A DNA stretch of 33,695 nucleotides from a virus. The DNA is taken from IMG/VR virus record IMGVR_UViG_3300045921_000156, positions 1 to 33,695 of that record; one strand, written 5' to 3'. Shown here in pieces: positions 15,890-22,626 of the stretch (the stretch's first letter is position 1; every line of letters starts with the position of its first letter). Below the pieces are notes generated by a model. That model saw only the letters and a program-made list of their open reading frames with translations. It made no database searches and was not told the origin of the DNA. Position numbers and translations under genes: made by a program.

Positions 15890-15988
15890 TTATAATAAAG
15901 ACAATAATATAATTGCTAATATCATTCCAGCCAAAAGGCTTAGTAAATCGAGCAAAGCAAGCTCCTTTGAGTTTCTTCTGAATTTCAT
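15890..15988 (-). CDS. Very small membrane protein, 32 aa
   Basis: ATG overlaps the stop of the 94-residue gene (ATGA, 15988-15985). The product starts MKFRRNSKELALLDLLS and continues LLAGMILAIILLSLL: a basic N-terminus and one hydrophobic segment of about 20 residues, the typical design of a single-pass mini membrane protein. Translational coupling and the membrane segment support that it is real; function unknown. Confidence 0.45.
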   Translation of the reverse strand: MKFRRNSKELALLDLLSLLAGMILAIILLSLL

Positions 15989-16269
15989 AATCTAACCCCC
16001 TTTGTATAGCTATAATAATTAATTATTCTACCTTCGTTATCAATTTTGTTATAATGCCATTCAATAATTAATCCCTTAGGCTGTTTTGAATTAATATCTA
16101 AAACGATGTCTTGAAAGTTAAAATAAAATTCACCGCAAATTGCAATCCCACCTATATTTTCAGCTACCCAGCCGTTAAATTCAAGGTCTTGTTTTTTGCA
16201 AAATACATTAATGTATTTGCTACAAATTAATTCATACTCTTTTTTTAATTCTTTTATTTTCTTATCCAT
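15985..16269 (-). CDS. Hypothetical protein, 94 aa
   Basis: Unrecognised. A charged N-terminal helix (KKIKELKKEYELICSKYINVF) precedes a beta-rich part (GWVAENIGGIAICGEFYFNFQDIVLDI, split here as two strands around Gly). It overlaps the upstream gene by eight bases and couples to the 32-residue membrane protein downstream. Confidence 0.55.
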   Translation of the reverse strand: MDKKIKELKKEYELICSKYINVFCKKQDLEFNGWVAENIGGIAICGEFYFNFQDIVLDINSKQPKGLIIEWHYNKIDNEGRIINYYSYTKGVRL

Positions 16270-16642
16270 AGTTAAATATTTTATTTAAAAGTTCAAGGTA
16301 TTGCTTATGATATTTGTTAGTAATTTCAATAAACTTATCCCAATTCTTTAATATTGTGGCAGCATGTATTACCTTCCAATAGTTTGATTCATCTGTTTGA
16401 TTAATCAAACTTCCTGTTGAAATATTTATTCCAGCATCTACTATGTCTAATTTATTATTTGTTATTAAATATACATTTATAACTTTATTCTTAAACTCAA
16501 ATGCAATTCTATCGGTAAACATATAGCAAGTCAAGTATTGATGAAGTTCAAAATTATTGCTTCTTAATTCATCAATGTATTCATTTTCAATTTTTTTAAT
16601 TGCTTCTTCTCTGCCTTTTGCTGTTTTTAAATTTGTTTCCAT
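16262..16642 (-). CDS. Hypothetical protein, 126 aa
   Basis: Unrecognised alpha/beta protein beginning METNLKTAKGREEAIKKIEN, with a middle beta region (FEFKNKVINVYLITNNKLD) and a C-terminal helical region (HAATILKNWDKFIEITNKY). It lies 20 bases below the RNA ligase gene and shares the AAACT-ATG start context of the early block. Confidence 0.55.
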   Translation of the reverse strand: METNLKTAKGREEAIKKIENEYIDELRSNNFELHQYLTCYMFTDRIAFEFKNKVINVYLITNNKLDIVDAGINISTGSLINQTDESNYWKVIHAATILKNWDKFIEITNKYHKQYLELLNKIFNYG

Positions 16643-16661
16643 AGTTTATTGTTTTAATTTA

Positions 16662-17366
16662 TTAAACTTCGTGCCAATTCCAAATAATTTGACCATTATT
16701 GTTTTCTGGAAAATATTTTCCATCAATTTTAGAATGCTTAACATATTTTGCAAGAAAATCAACTTTACCATTTCTTTCAACTCTATATATAACACCTTCA
16801 ACCTCATCGACTGCTCCGTGTCCGGATACTTCTATTTTCTTTAATGCTTTTTCAAAAAGAAGAGGCTGTCCAATGTGAATAAGATTAGGAATAACATAAC
16901 CTAATGGCAAAACTCTTAGTAAAAAGTTATGATATGTAAGTCTTTCATTTTCTTTTGTGAACAAATCAAAAACAACGAAAGGCTCGTGATTAAGTTTATA
17001 AATAGTCCCATGAGCCTGTGCAAGCCATTCTCCACATACTCTTTCATTTTCATTTAATAATTTATCAAATCTTTTTTCATTTGCTTTCACCCATTTTGAA
17101 AATAAATGGTGCTGCTCATACGGCGATGTATAAGCCAAGTATCCGCTTCTTACAAGTGGTAATATTTGACCGTTTAATTTTGCAACGCAACAGTTTGAAC
17201 CGTCAAGTTTTTCTTGAACAATTATCAAATCATTTTCATCTCTTGCCTTCTTTGTCGCAATTAATGCTTGTCCTATTTCAATGTGGTGGTCTCCATAGCC
17301 TAACCTACTGTTAGGTAGGTGTGGTATTGAGCCGTATGCTTTATGTCCAAGTGGTTTTTTGTTCAT
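16662..17366 (-). CDS. RNA ligase (Rnl2-like nucleotidyltransferase), 234 aa
   Basis: Seals RNA nicks or ends using ATP through a lysine-AMP intermediate. Motif I is EKLDGSN (residues 52-58) with K53 as the likely adenylated lysine; GEW (112-114) and FVVFDLF (130-136) fit motifs III/IIIa; EGVIYRV (190-196) is motif IV; FLAKYVKHSK (204-213) is motif V with K207 and K210. The catalytic domain is complete, but the protein has little beyond it, so a C-terminal specificity domain is small or absent. No polynucleotide kinase gene and no tRNA gene was seen in this genome. Repair of cleaved host RNA is a plausible, unproven role. Confidence 0.85.
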   Translation of the reverse strand: MNKKPLGHKAYGSIPHLPNSRLGYGDHHIEIGQALIATKKARDENDLIIVQEKLDGSNCCVAKLNGQILPLVRSGYLAYTSPYEQHHLFSKWVKANEKRFDKLLNENERVCGEWLAQAHGTIYKLNHEPFVVFDLFTKENERLTYHNFLLRVLPLGYVIPNLIHIGQPLLFEKALKKIEVSGHGAVDEVEGVIYRVERNGKVDFLAKYVKHSKIDGKYFPENNNGQIIWNWHEV

Positions 17367-17390
17367 TTTTTCAGTTTTAATTTTCTTCCA

Positions 17391-18053
17391 TTATTTGTTC
17401 TTCTGACTTAACAAAAAATCTATTGTATCAATTAGTTTTGTTACATCAACACCGTTATATACAACTTTAAAAATTTCAACGTAACCATACATTATTCCTA
17501 CTCTCTCATCAGGAGGCACATAATAATAATGGCATTTAAGCTCTAAATCGTCAATGGTAACTGTTGTTATTTTCGTTTTCACAGTTTTGTTATTTTTAAA
17601 TGAATAAATATATTTATAAACATTTCGTATATTTTCATTATTTAGATATTTAATCAAAAACATTACATTGTCATAGTCAGGTTTTAAGGACAAATAGAAA
17701 TTAATCATTTCATTTGTTTGAGCAAACTTGCAGGATGTAAGCAAAAGACACACATCTTTATAATCAGGTTTTAAAGAAATATAGAAATCTAACATATCCT
17801 CTTCTGTTAACAATGCCTCAGATATTACTAAACTTACATCTGTATAATGAGGCTTTAAGAATTTAAAATACTCAAGTATCTCAAAACTTCTTGCTTTCCA
17901 GCAATTTATAATAAACCATGCTAAGTCGCTTGGGTTATTGCCCCTCTTCCTTATTTCCTCAATAATGTCAAATTCACCTATTAAATCTTTATATTCGTAA
18001 GGCAAATCTTTTTTTACATCATATTTCCTAATAATTAATCTTGGTGTTTTCAT
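17391..18053 (-). CDS. Helical 29-residue-repeat protein (large paralogue), 220 aa
   Basis: N-terminus MKTPRLIIRKYDVKKDLPYE and FDIIEEIRKRGNNPSDLAWF match the start of the 128-residue paralogue at 19894-20280. About three repeats of 28-29 residues follow, with consensus C-x-x-A-x-T-x-E-M-x-x-F-x-x-S-L-x-P-D-Y-x-x-V-x-x-L-I (for example KFAQTNEMINFYLSLKPDYD). Then comes a C-terminal non-repeat extension with a beta-like region (VKTKITTVTIDDLELKCHYYY). The repeats look like paired helices forming a solenoid, suited to binding a partner protein. Partner unknown. Confidence 0.6.
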   Translation of the reverse strand: MKTPRLIIRKYDVKKDLPYEYKDLIGEFDIIEEIRKRGNNPSDLAWFIINCWKARSFEILEYFKFLKPHYTDVSLVISEALLTEEDMLDFYISLKPDYKDVCLLLTSCKFAQTNEMINFYLSLKPDYDNVMFLIKYLNNENIRNVYKYIYSFKNNKTVKTKITTVTIDDLELKCHYYYVPPDERVGIMYGYVEIFKVVYNGVDVTKLIDTIDFLLSQKNK

Positions 18054-18058
18054 AGTTT

Positions 18059-18547
18059 TTAAATTATAATTTTAATTATTTCTCCTTCTGAAGTCGATTT
18101 TGTTTTTAATTTTCCATCTTCCATTTCTAAATTAAATACATCAGGTAATTCTTCGTGTTTTAATAATTTTATTATTTTATTTTCAAGCTCTAAAGTATAT
18201 TTTACTCTATCTAAACCTAATAAAAATGCTTGGCAAATAGCTTCTCTAACTTGATTTTCTGTATATATTTTACTTTTTGCCATAAATTTAATTACAGGGA
18301 TAGATTTATCGATAAATTTAGTCGATGCTATGATATAGGCAACTTCACCATTTGATAAATTAATAAATAAATTATTTAATATAACATTATATTTAAAATC
18401 ATAGTAATAATTAGATTTTAATCTATTAGATTTATCAACAACCATACAATAATCATCTACTTTAATAGGCTTTAAACTATCCGATATTTTACCATTTACA
18501 GATACCGCTGTAAATATGTGTTCTTTTGGTATTTCTATTGTTTTCAT
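18059..18547 (-). CDS. Hypothetical protein, 162 aa
   Basis: Not recognised. It begins MKTIEIPKEHIFTAVSVNGK; the centre is beta-rich, and a segment TENQVREAICQAFLLGLDRV forms a helix before an acidic-to-basic C-terminus. Start ATG is preceded by ATGTTAAAACG, a weaker variant of the recurrent element, whose short frame overlaps this start. Neighbours are the HEXXH protein (upstream) and the large repeat protein (downstream). Confidence 0.55.
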   Translation of the reverse strand: MKTIEIPKEHIFTAVSVNGKISDSLKPIKVDDYCMVVDKSNRLKSNYYYDFKYNVILNNLFINLSNGEVAYIIASTKFIDKSIPVIKFMAKSKIYTENQVREAICQAFLLGLDRVKYTLELENKIIKLLKHEELPDVFNLEMEDGKLKTKSTSEGEIIKIII

Positions 18548-18551
18548 CGTT

Positions 18552-19067
18552 TTAACATTTAATTATCTTAACTTCAAGTGGCTCTACTTTATAAGTATTA
18601 ATTCCCAATCCGCTTACATAAACCCTACTTCCTTCCCATTCCATAAAATCAATATTGCAAAATTCCTTTACTTCCTGCTCAATGGTTTCCAAGTTTAATT
18701 TACGGCAGTAGCCTTTAGCAATGTTCATTATGATATACCTTCTTGCTCTTTCTTTATAAAGGGTACAATCAAAGCCAAGCAATCCGGCTTGTTCAATGGC
18801 AAACATTTCAACGATAAATTCAGATTTGTAAAGTTTCATGCTTTTTTTGGACGCACCTTTTACAATATGACCAATTTCGTGCATTGCAACACAAAATCTG
18901 TCAATGTTTGTTGGGTGTGGGATTTTAACTTCTTTCTCTTTTACCCATGCCCTTCCGCAAGATGTTGAACTCCATTTGACAACCCTTATATTATGCTTCT
19001 TGAGCAATTTTCGCAAATGTTCTTCTGCTTTTAATTTATCAAATTTATTATTTTGATTTGTTTTCAT
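18552..19067 (-). CDS. Zinc metalloprotease-like protein (ImmA/IrrE-type HEXXH), 171 aa
   Basis: Residues 55-70 read IDRFCVAMHEIGHIVKG, containing HEIGH (63-67), a zinc-dependent HEXXH motif; E87 in EFIVEMFAIEQAG may be the third ligand. This arrangement recalls ImmA/IrrE-like proteases, some of which cleave repressors. No N-terminal HTH is visible. It is the first gene after the operator-bearing promoter at 19096-19127, which would suit a role in switching early transcription. Substrate unknown; cleavage of a repressor is speculation. It could also act as an anti-defence or host-takeover protease. Confidence 0.65.
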   Translation of the reverse strand: MKTNQNNKFDKLKAEEHLRKLLKKHNIRVVKWSSTSCGRAWVKEKEVKIPHPTNIDRFCVAMHEIGHIVKGASKKSMKLYKSEFIVEMFAIEQAGLLGFDCTLYKERARRYIIMNIAKGYCRKLNLETIEQEVKEFCNIDFMEWEGSRVYVSGLGINTYKVEPLEVKIIKC

Positions 19068-19092
19068 GATTTATAGTTTTAAAGTTAAACCT
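19068..19092 (-). promoter_or_regulatory. Recurrent intergenic element (variant) before the metalloprotease gene
   Basis: GTTTAACTTTAAAACT precedes the start by about 25 bases. It aligns with the other elements except that the initial ATG is AGG, so it has no mini-frame; the shared core is GTTTAA(A/C)C followed by TTTAAAACT. Confidence 0.45.
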
Positions 19093-19095
19093 CTG

Positions 19096-19127
19096 CAAAT
19101 GTAAATAATATTTTACATATATGCAAA
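19096..19127 (-). promoter_or_regulatory. Early promoter 1 with overlapping operator
   Basis: Minus strand TTTG (19127-19124), 20-base spacer, TACATTTG (19103-19096), a perfect Bacteroidota-type promoter. The inverted repeat TGTAAA-N6-TTTACA (19100-19117) lies in the spacer and overlaps the -7 element, so a repressor bound there would block transcription. It is nearly identical to the promoter at 22945-22976. Confidence 0.8.
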
Positions 19128-19133
19128 TTATTT

Positions 19134-19448
19134 TTAAAAAAATTCTACTTCTATAAATTCAAACCCCTTCTTTACTATTATTTTTTCAAGGCATAACCTG
19201 TAAATTTCTCTGTCATTAAACTTATATTTTTTCTGCAATATATCAAGTAGTGGTTTTACGCAATTATCTATATCGCTCATTTTGTTTGAAAAGCCAAATT
19301 TAATATTTAAACATAAATTCCCTTGCTGCAATTTTAAAGGCTTTAGCATTAGCAACATTTCTTTTTCATACGCTAAATACTTCTTTGTTTTAAACCTTCT
19401 ACCCTGCCAGCATTCGTTGACTGACAGGGGTTTTATGTTTAGTCGCAT
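19134..19448 (-). CDS. rusA: Holliday junction resolvase RusA-like
   Basis: RusA family nuclease that cuts four-way DNA junctions. The 104-residue protein shows PLSVNECWQGRRFKTKKYLA at the N-terminus, then SDIDNCVKPLLDILQ with acidic D59, D61 and Lys65, and KYKFNDREI with D79. These correspond to the catalytic acidic residues and lysine of the family. Length is close to the usual 110-140. It overlaps the small HTH gene by ten bases. A hairpin-forming sequence with nine possible pairs, one a G-U, lies in its 5' codons (19408-19437). Together with the Rad52-like gene it forms a recombination/resolution set. Confidence 0.88.
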   Translation of the reverse strand: MRLNIKPLSVNECWQGRRFKTKKYLAYEKEMLLMLKPLKLQQGNLCLNIKFGFSNKMSDIDNCVKPLLDILQKKYKFNDREIYRLCLEKIIVKKGFEFIEVEFF

Positions 19449-19636
19449 AGGTCGAAGCTTTTTAACACATACAATTCTCTTTCGGTGAATTTATGAACTT
19501 TTCCACGAAAATAAAGGTTTAGTTTCATTCTACTCCAACCAAGATAGCCGCATAACTCATCTTGAGTTAAACCTTGCTGCATCAGCTTTATAGCTTTTGG
19601 GTGCTTGTGATTTTTCTTTACTAATCCTGCTTCCAT
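19439..19636 (-). CDS. Small HTH DNA-binding protein (Cro-like size), 65 aa
   Basis: HPKAIKLMQQGLTQDELCGY followed by LGWSRMKLNLYFRGK reads as a helix-turn-helix: a Gln-Gly turn after LMQQ, then a recognition helix with Trp-Ser-Arg. The rest is basic and short. It is a candidate regulator of the phage's own operator-bearing promoters, but this is inference. It is embedded between the 81-residue gene (one base gap) and RusA (ten-base overlap). Confidence 0.6.
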   Translation of the reverse strand: MEAGLVKKNHKHPKAIKLMQQGLTQDELCGYLGWSRMKLNLYFRGKVHKFTERELYVLKSFDLCD

Positions 19637-19637
19637 A

Positions 19638-19883
19638 TTAACAATTAATTTTACTTAAATCATACAATTCTACATTTACTTCTTCATCTAGCTTAACATC
19701 TTTAGGCTCTCTTTTTCTTAGCTCTCTCCTTAGGGCTTCAAGCATTGCGCGCATCTTGTTTGCATCGTGCAAAAAATCCTCTTTATCTCGCTTTGTTGGT
19801 CTTTTAACCAATTTAGGAAAGCAGGATTCTATTTCTTCAATACGCTGCTTTATCAACTCTTTGATAATGTTTTTTGTTTTCAT
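19638..19883 (-). CDS. Small charged hypothetical protein, 81 aa
   Basis: Unrecognised, highly charged alpha-helical protein (NIIKELIKQRIEEIESCF, LHDANKMRAMLEALRREL, KREPKDVKLDEEVN). Start context AAAAAAACT-ATG. Located directly upstream of the small HTH gene. Confidence 0.5.
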   Translation of the reverse strand: MKTKNIIKELIKQRIEEIESCFPKLVKRPTKRDKEDFLHDANKMRAMLEALRRELRKREPKDVKLDEEVNVELYDLSKINC

Positions 19884-19893
19884 AGTTTTTTTG

Positions 19894-20280
19894 TTACCTT
19901 AAAGATTTAAGGTATTTTTGCATTTCATGGGTATTGGCAAATTCGCAATTTCTAATTAACCACCTTACCTCATCACAACTTGGGTTTAGTGATATAAAGC
20001 ATTCCAACATCTCGTTGGTTTGGGCAAATTCGCAATCTCTAATTAACTCACTCACATCATCATAATCTGGATTTAGCGATATAAAGTAATTAAGCATTTC
20101 TTGTGTCTGTGCTTTAGGACAGTAAGTAATTAACCATTTTAAATCAGCTATTTTATTTCTCTTATATCCTCTCTTTCTAATTTCCTCAATAGCATCAAAT
20201 TCTTCGGGTAAATCATTGTAAGCTTCGCAAGGGGTTATTAATAAATCAGATTTTTTTATAATTAATTTTGGCTGTTTCAT
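19894..20280 (-). CDS. Helical 29-residue-repeat protein (short paralogue), 128 aa
   Basis: Shares its N-terminal pattern (PKLIIKKSDL, then EEFDAIEEIRKRG) and repeat consensus with the 220-residue gene at 17391. Two near-exact 29-residue repeats are visible: CPKAQTQEMLNYFISLNPDY plus DDVSELIRD, and CEFAQTNEMLECFISLNPSC plus DEVRWLIRN, followed by a partial third. The two copies in one small phage genome indicate duplication with divergence. Likely a helical solenoid with a protein partner; function unknown. Confidence 0.65.
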   Translation of the reverse strand: MKQPKLIIKKSDLLITPCEAYNDLPEEFDAIEEIRKRGYKRNKIADLKWLITYCPKAQTQEMLNYFISLNPDYDDVSELIRDCEFAQTNEMLECFISLNPSCDEVRWLIRNCEFANTHEMQKYLKSLR

Positions 20281-20306
20281 TGTTTTTAGTTTTAATGTTT
20301 AAACAT
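20281..20306 (-). promoter_or_regulatory. Recurrent intergenic element with 18-bp palindrome
   Basis: Contains TTAATGTTTAAACATTAA (palindrome 20292-20309) and mini-frame M-F-K-H-stop, placed 26 bases before the start of the 128-residue gene and two bases after the upstream stop codon. Best symmetric example of the element family. Confidence 0.55.
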
Positions 20307-20309
20307 TAA

Positions 20310-20543
20310 TTAAAAAGGTAAGTCATCGTCTTTTTGTTCATATTTCCCTTTATTATCAGCCTTTTTAAATGGCTCTGAAAATTGCAAGCTCAAATATTTA
20401 TTTCCATTCTTTGCCTCTTTAACCCAAGCTGCGACTTCTTTCTGTATACCATCAACTACGCATATATCTTTATATTCAGGCGCTTTTTCATTTCCTTTTT
20501 TGTCGTTCTTAAATAACGCTCCGCTGTTGTTTTTCTGTTCCAT
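20310..20543 (-). CDS. Small SSB-like protein with acidic C-terminal tip, 77 aa
   Basis: Begins MEQKNNSGALFKNDKKGNEK, a start shared with many phage-encoded small DNA-associated proteins. The centre has VAAWVKEAKNGNKYLSLQFS, an OB-like strand pattern, and the end is DDDLPF, the same kind of acidic tip by which bacterial SSB recruits repair proteins. At 77 residues it is much shorter than a full SSB. It sits with the Rad52-like and RusA genes, so a role in recombination is likely. OB fold not demonstrated. Confidence 0.55.
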   Translation of the reverse strand: MEQKNNSGALFKNDKKGNEKAPEYKDICVVDGIQKEVAAWVKEAKNGNKYLSLQFSEPFKKADNKGKYEQKDDDLPF

Positions 20544-20610
20544 GTTTATTTGTTTTTAATTGTTTATTTATAATACTATTGTCAGGTTTATCCTTATTTT
20601 ATTACTATGT

Positions 20611-20982
20611 TTAATTGTTTAAATTAATTTGTTTATATTCTTCTTTAAGATAACTAATAATGCTACGCAAGCTCTCTATTGTATAGTGAAGCTCTTTGTT
20701 TAACTTCTCGCAGTAATTCATGTTAAAGTATTCATCTGTCAACTCGCCACCTGCTATTATCTTTAACTTAGTTATGTTTACATTCGGATATTTGTCGCAC
20801 AACTCAGCGAATTTCTTATTGTATATCTGCTCGGTAGTTGCGCACAATTCAGCAGATAAACCAAGCATATTAGCTGCATCATTTAGTCGTTCTATTACAT
20901 CTGCAGGCACACTTACATCTACTTTTTTCTTTAAAAAATCCTCAATATATTGAATTGCAGAATTTATCTCAAGTACATTCAT
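20611..20982 (-). CDS. Hypothetical helical protein, 123 aa
   Basis: Unrecognised. Mostly helical (NSAIQYIEDFLKKKVDVSVP, ERLNDAANMLGLSAELCATT, CEKLNKELHYTIESLRSIIS). It follows the 142-residue recombination-associated gene by 12 bases and precedes the SSB-like gene; an accessory recombination role is possible by position only. Downstream, 67 A/T-rich bases (20544-20610) have no gene. Confidence 0.5.
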   Translation of the reverse strand: MNVLEINSAIQYIEDFLKKKVDVSVPADVIERLNDAANMLGLSAELCATTEQIYNKKFAELCDKYPNVNITKLKIIAGGELTDEYFNMNYCEKLNKELHYTIESLRSIISYLKEEYKQINLNN

Positions 20983-20994
20983 AGCTATGTTGTT

Positions 20995-21423
20995 TTAATA
21001 AGTTAACACTATTTGGTCTTTGCCTTCTGTAAATGACACTTTAGGCACTTCTACTCCTTCGCTGTCAAAGATAGGTTCTTTTGTTTTAAAAGCTAAATCG
21101 AGTAGCTCTTTACGTGATTTTAGCTTTCTTTCCATTTCAGCATATACAGGGTCTTCGCTGTAATTTAATTTTTTCCCACCTCCACGAATGGCAATTAAAA
21201 CGCCATTGAATTTATCAAGTGTAACATTTCCGTACACTTTATTCTTAATAGTTTCAAAGTATTTGCTTGCGAAGTCGTATAGCTTCTTTGCATTGGTAAG
21301 TAAATCTTCATTAGATACGTTACCGCTATCAATTAAAGATAGTGCCACTTGTTCTGCTGTTGTTTCAACTTCTTTTTTAGTTGATACAGCTTTAAATTCG
21401 CTTTGAAATTTAGTTATTTCCAT
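20995..21423 (-). CDS. Conserved-type phage protein next to Rad52-like gene, 142 aa
   Basis: No named family. N-terminal helix-rich half (KEVETTAEQVALSLIDSGNV, LLTNAKKLYDFASKYFETIK) and a C-terminal half with LIAIRGGGKKLNYSEDPVYA, EMERKLKSRKELLDLAF and strand-like ends (VSFTEGKDQIVLTY). Proteins of this kind appear beside Rad52-like or RecT-like annealases in phages, so I infer a partner or accessory role. It follows the annealase gene with a recurrent intergenic element in between. Confidence 0.5.
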   Translation of the reverse strand: MEITKFQSEFKAVSTKKEVETTAEQVALSLIDSGNVSNEDLLTNAKKLYDFASKYFETIKNKVYGNVTLDKFNGVLIAIRGGGKKLNYSEDPVYAEMERKLKSRKELLDLAFKTKEPIFDSEGVEVPKVSFTEGKDQIVLTY

Positions 21424-21449
21424 AGTTTTTATTTTTATTATTTAAACAT
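21424..21449 (-). promoter_or_regulatory. Recurrent intergenic element before the 142-aa gene
   Basis: ATGTTTAAATAA (mini-frame M-F-K-stop) starts 26 bases before the gene and a few bases after the annealase stop; ends AATAAAAACT-ATG. Confidence 0.5.
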
Positions 21450-21452
21450 TGA

Positions 21453-21941
21453 TTATTTCTTTTCTTCAATAACATACAACTCTCTATCTAATTTCCCTTC
21501 GTTAAATGCTTTTACAAAGTTATAAAGCCTTTCTTTTGCCCATGTGGGTATAAATTTCTCATTTGTTGCAATCATGACTTTAGGGTAATTATAAAGCTCC
21601 CTACCCATGCCAAATTGCACAGCTACACGCTTCATGCTGTCAGAAATACCCCCCTTTATAGGCTCTATATTCGTGTTTGAAGCTCCATCCGACTTACTAA
21701 CCACCTTATCCCCTATTCGTGCCGTTATCGTGCATATAAAGCCTTCATTTATTGGTTGAAATTCGTTGCTCCAATTCTCCCAGCCAAATGCTTTGTCGAG
21801 CCTCTCCATTACACATCGGTTATTAATGTAAGGTACAACTATTAGTTTAGCTTTATCACTTGTTTGCGACTGCACACGCCATTCAACATCATCAGGCGAT
21901 AGCGGTGCTGTAAGAATTTCTCTAATTTTTTCTGTTTCCAT
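21453..21941 (-). CDS. Rad52-like single-strand annealing protein, 162 aa
   Basis: Homologous-recombination annealase (Rad52/Sak-type family). Signatures: LTAPLSPDDVEWRVQSQTSD, AKLIVVPYINNRCVMERLDK, FGWENWSNEFQPI, ICTITARIGDKVVSKSDGAS and GGISDSMKRVAVQFGMGREL. The pattern Pro-x-x-Val-x-Trp-Arg, then Arg-Leu-Asp-x-x-Phe-Gly-x-x-Asn-Trp, then Asp-Gly-Ala-Ser, then Lys-Arg-Ala-Val/Ile-x-x-Phe-Gly-x-Gly-Arg-x-Leu-Tyr is diagnostic of the family. Length is typical of phage versions. It likely repairs and recombines phage DNA together with the SSB-like, RusA and exonuclease proteins. Confidence 0.88.
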   Translation of the reverse strand: METEKIREILTAPLSPDDVEWRVQSQTSDKAKLIVVPYINNRCVMERLDKAFGWENWSNEFQPINEGFICTITARIGDKVVSKSDGASNTNIEPIKGGISDSMKRVAVQFGMGRELYNYPKVMIATNEKFIPTWAKERLYNFVKAFNEGKLDRELYVIEEKK

Positions 21942-21988
21942 AGTTTTTTATTTTATTTATATTTATCCTTATCATTCATTCTTATAAT

Positions 21989-22120
21989 TTATATCCAAAT
22001 AATAAATAGGATAATTGTTATAAAGAATATACAAACAGTTGGCTTTGCTTCATTATCTACATTAAAGTAGTTTATTGTGAATAAAATTGCGCTTAAAATC
22101 AATATTATATATCTGTACAT
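21989..22120 (-). CDS. Small two-segment membrane protein, 43 aa
   Basis: Start AATAAAAACT-ATG (22120), same leader as neighbours. The product has two hydrophobic segments (MYRYIILILSAILFTINYF and CIFFITIILFIIWI) joined by a short polar loop. It fills a gap otherwise left between the annealase and the 66-residue gene, and its start context argues for translation. Function unknown. Confidence 0.5.
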   Translation of the reverse strand: MYRYIILILSAILFTINYFNVDNEAKPTVCIFFITIILFIIWI

Positions 22121-22138
22121 AGTTTTTATTTTTAAAGT

Positions 22139-22339
22139 TTAATAATTTTGAGCTATTAATTCTCTTGTTGAGAAATCAATAACAAATGATACATTCTTGC
22201 TTCTGCACTCTTTAACTAACTCGTCAAAGTCGCTTCCTCCAAGCATATAGCCTGTTATCTTATAAATTTCTTTCCCAAATTCTTCTTTATCGAATTTTAG
22301 CCAATATCTTGGCTCTATTAATTTGCCTGTTGCTTCCAT
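22139..22339 (-). CDS. Small hypothetical protein, 66 aa
   Basis: Unrecognised (MEATGKLIEPRYWLKFDKEE, then FGKEIYKITGYMLGGSDF and a basic end). Start context CTAAAAACT-ATG identical in kind to the other early genes. Located between the 78-residue gene and the mini membrane protein. Confidence 0.5.
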   Translation of the reverse strand: MEATGKLIEPRYWLKFDKEEFGKEIYKITGYMLGGSDFDELVKECRSKNVSFVIDFSTRELIAQNY

Positions 22340-22358
22340 AGTTTTTAGTTTTTTTTAA

Positions 22359-22595
22359 TTAATACCACACTTTAGTTGTTTTGGGAGTGCCATTATCAAA
22401 TGATTTTATTGACTTATAACTATCTATTTGGCTACATTTTATATCATATTTGTAAAAGTAATTTCTGCCATATTTTTTAATACCTGCATTGTAAGTTAAT
22501 GTACATTTTCTTCTATTCATAGCATCTTTTTTATTATTACTAATTAAGCTAATGTACCCTGATGCGTTGTCAAATTCTGTTAATACGTAAATCAT
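22359..22595 (-). CDS. Small hypothetical protein, 78 aa
   Basis: Unrecognised; basic, Lys/Tyr-rich (RRKCTLTYNAGIKKYGRNYF, KYDIKCSQIDSYKSIKSF). A strand-like N-terminus MIYVLTEFDNASGYISLI suggests an alpha/beta fold. Start preceded by TTTAAAACT and a recurrent element. Confidence 0.5.
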   Translation of the reverse strand: MIYVLTEFDNASGYISLISNNKKDAMNRRKCTLTYNAGIKKYGRNYFYKYDIKCSQIDSYKSIKSFDNGTPKTTKVWY

Positions 22596-22621
22596 AGTTT
22601 TAAATTTTAAAGGTTAAACAT
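22596..22621 (-). promoter_or_regulatory. Recurrent intergenic element before the 78-aa gene
   Basis: ATGTTTAACCTTTAA (mini-frame M-F-N-L-stop) starts 26 bases before the gene, just after the upstream stop (TAG plus five bases). Confidence 0.5.
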
Positions 22622-22626
22622 GATGG

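Noticed and set aside
19408-19437. Stem-loop near the RusA start (nine possible pairs, one G-U) as a terminator or riboswitch
   Set aside because: It lies inside conserved RusA codons (PLSVNECWQGRR) and lacks a T run; likely a by-product of coding sequence.
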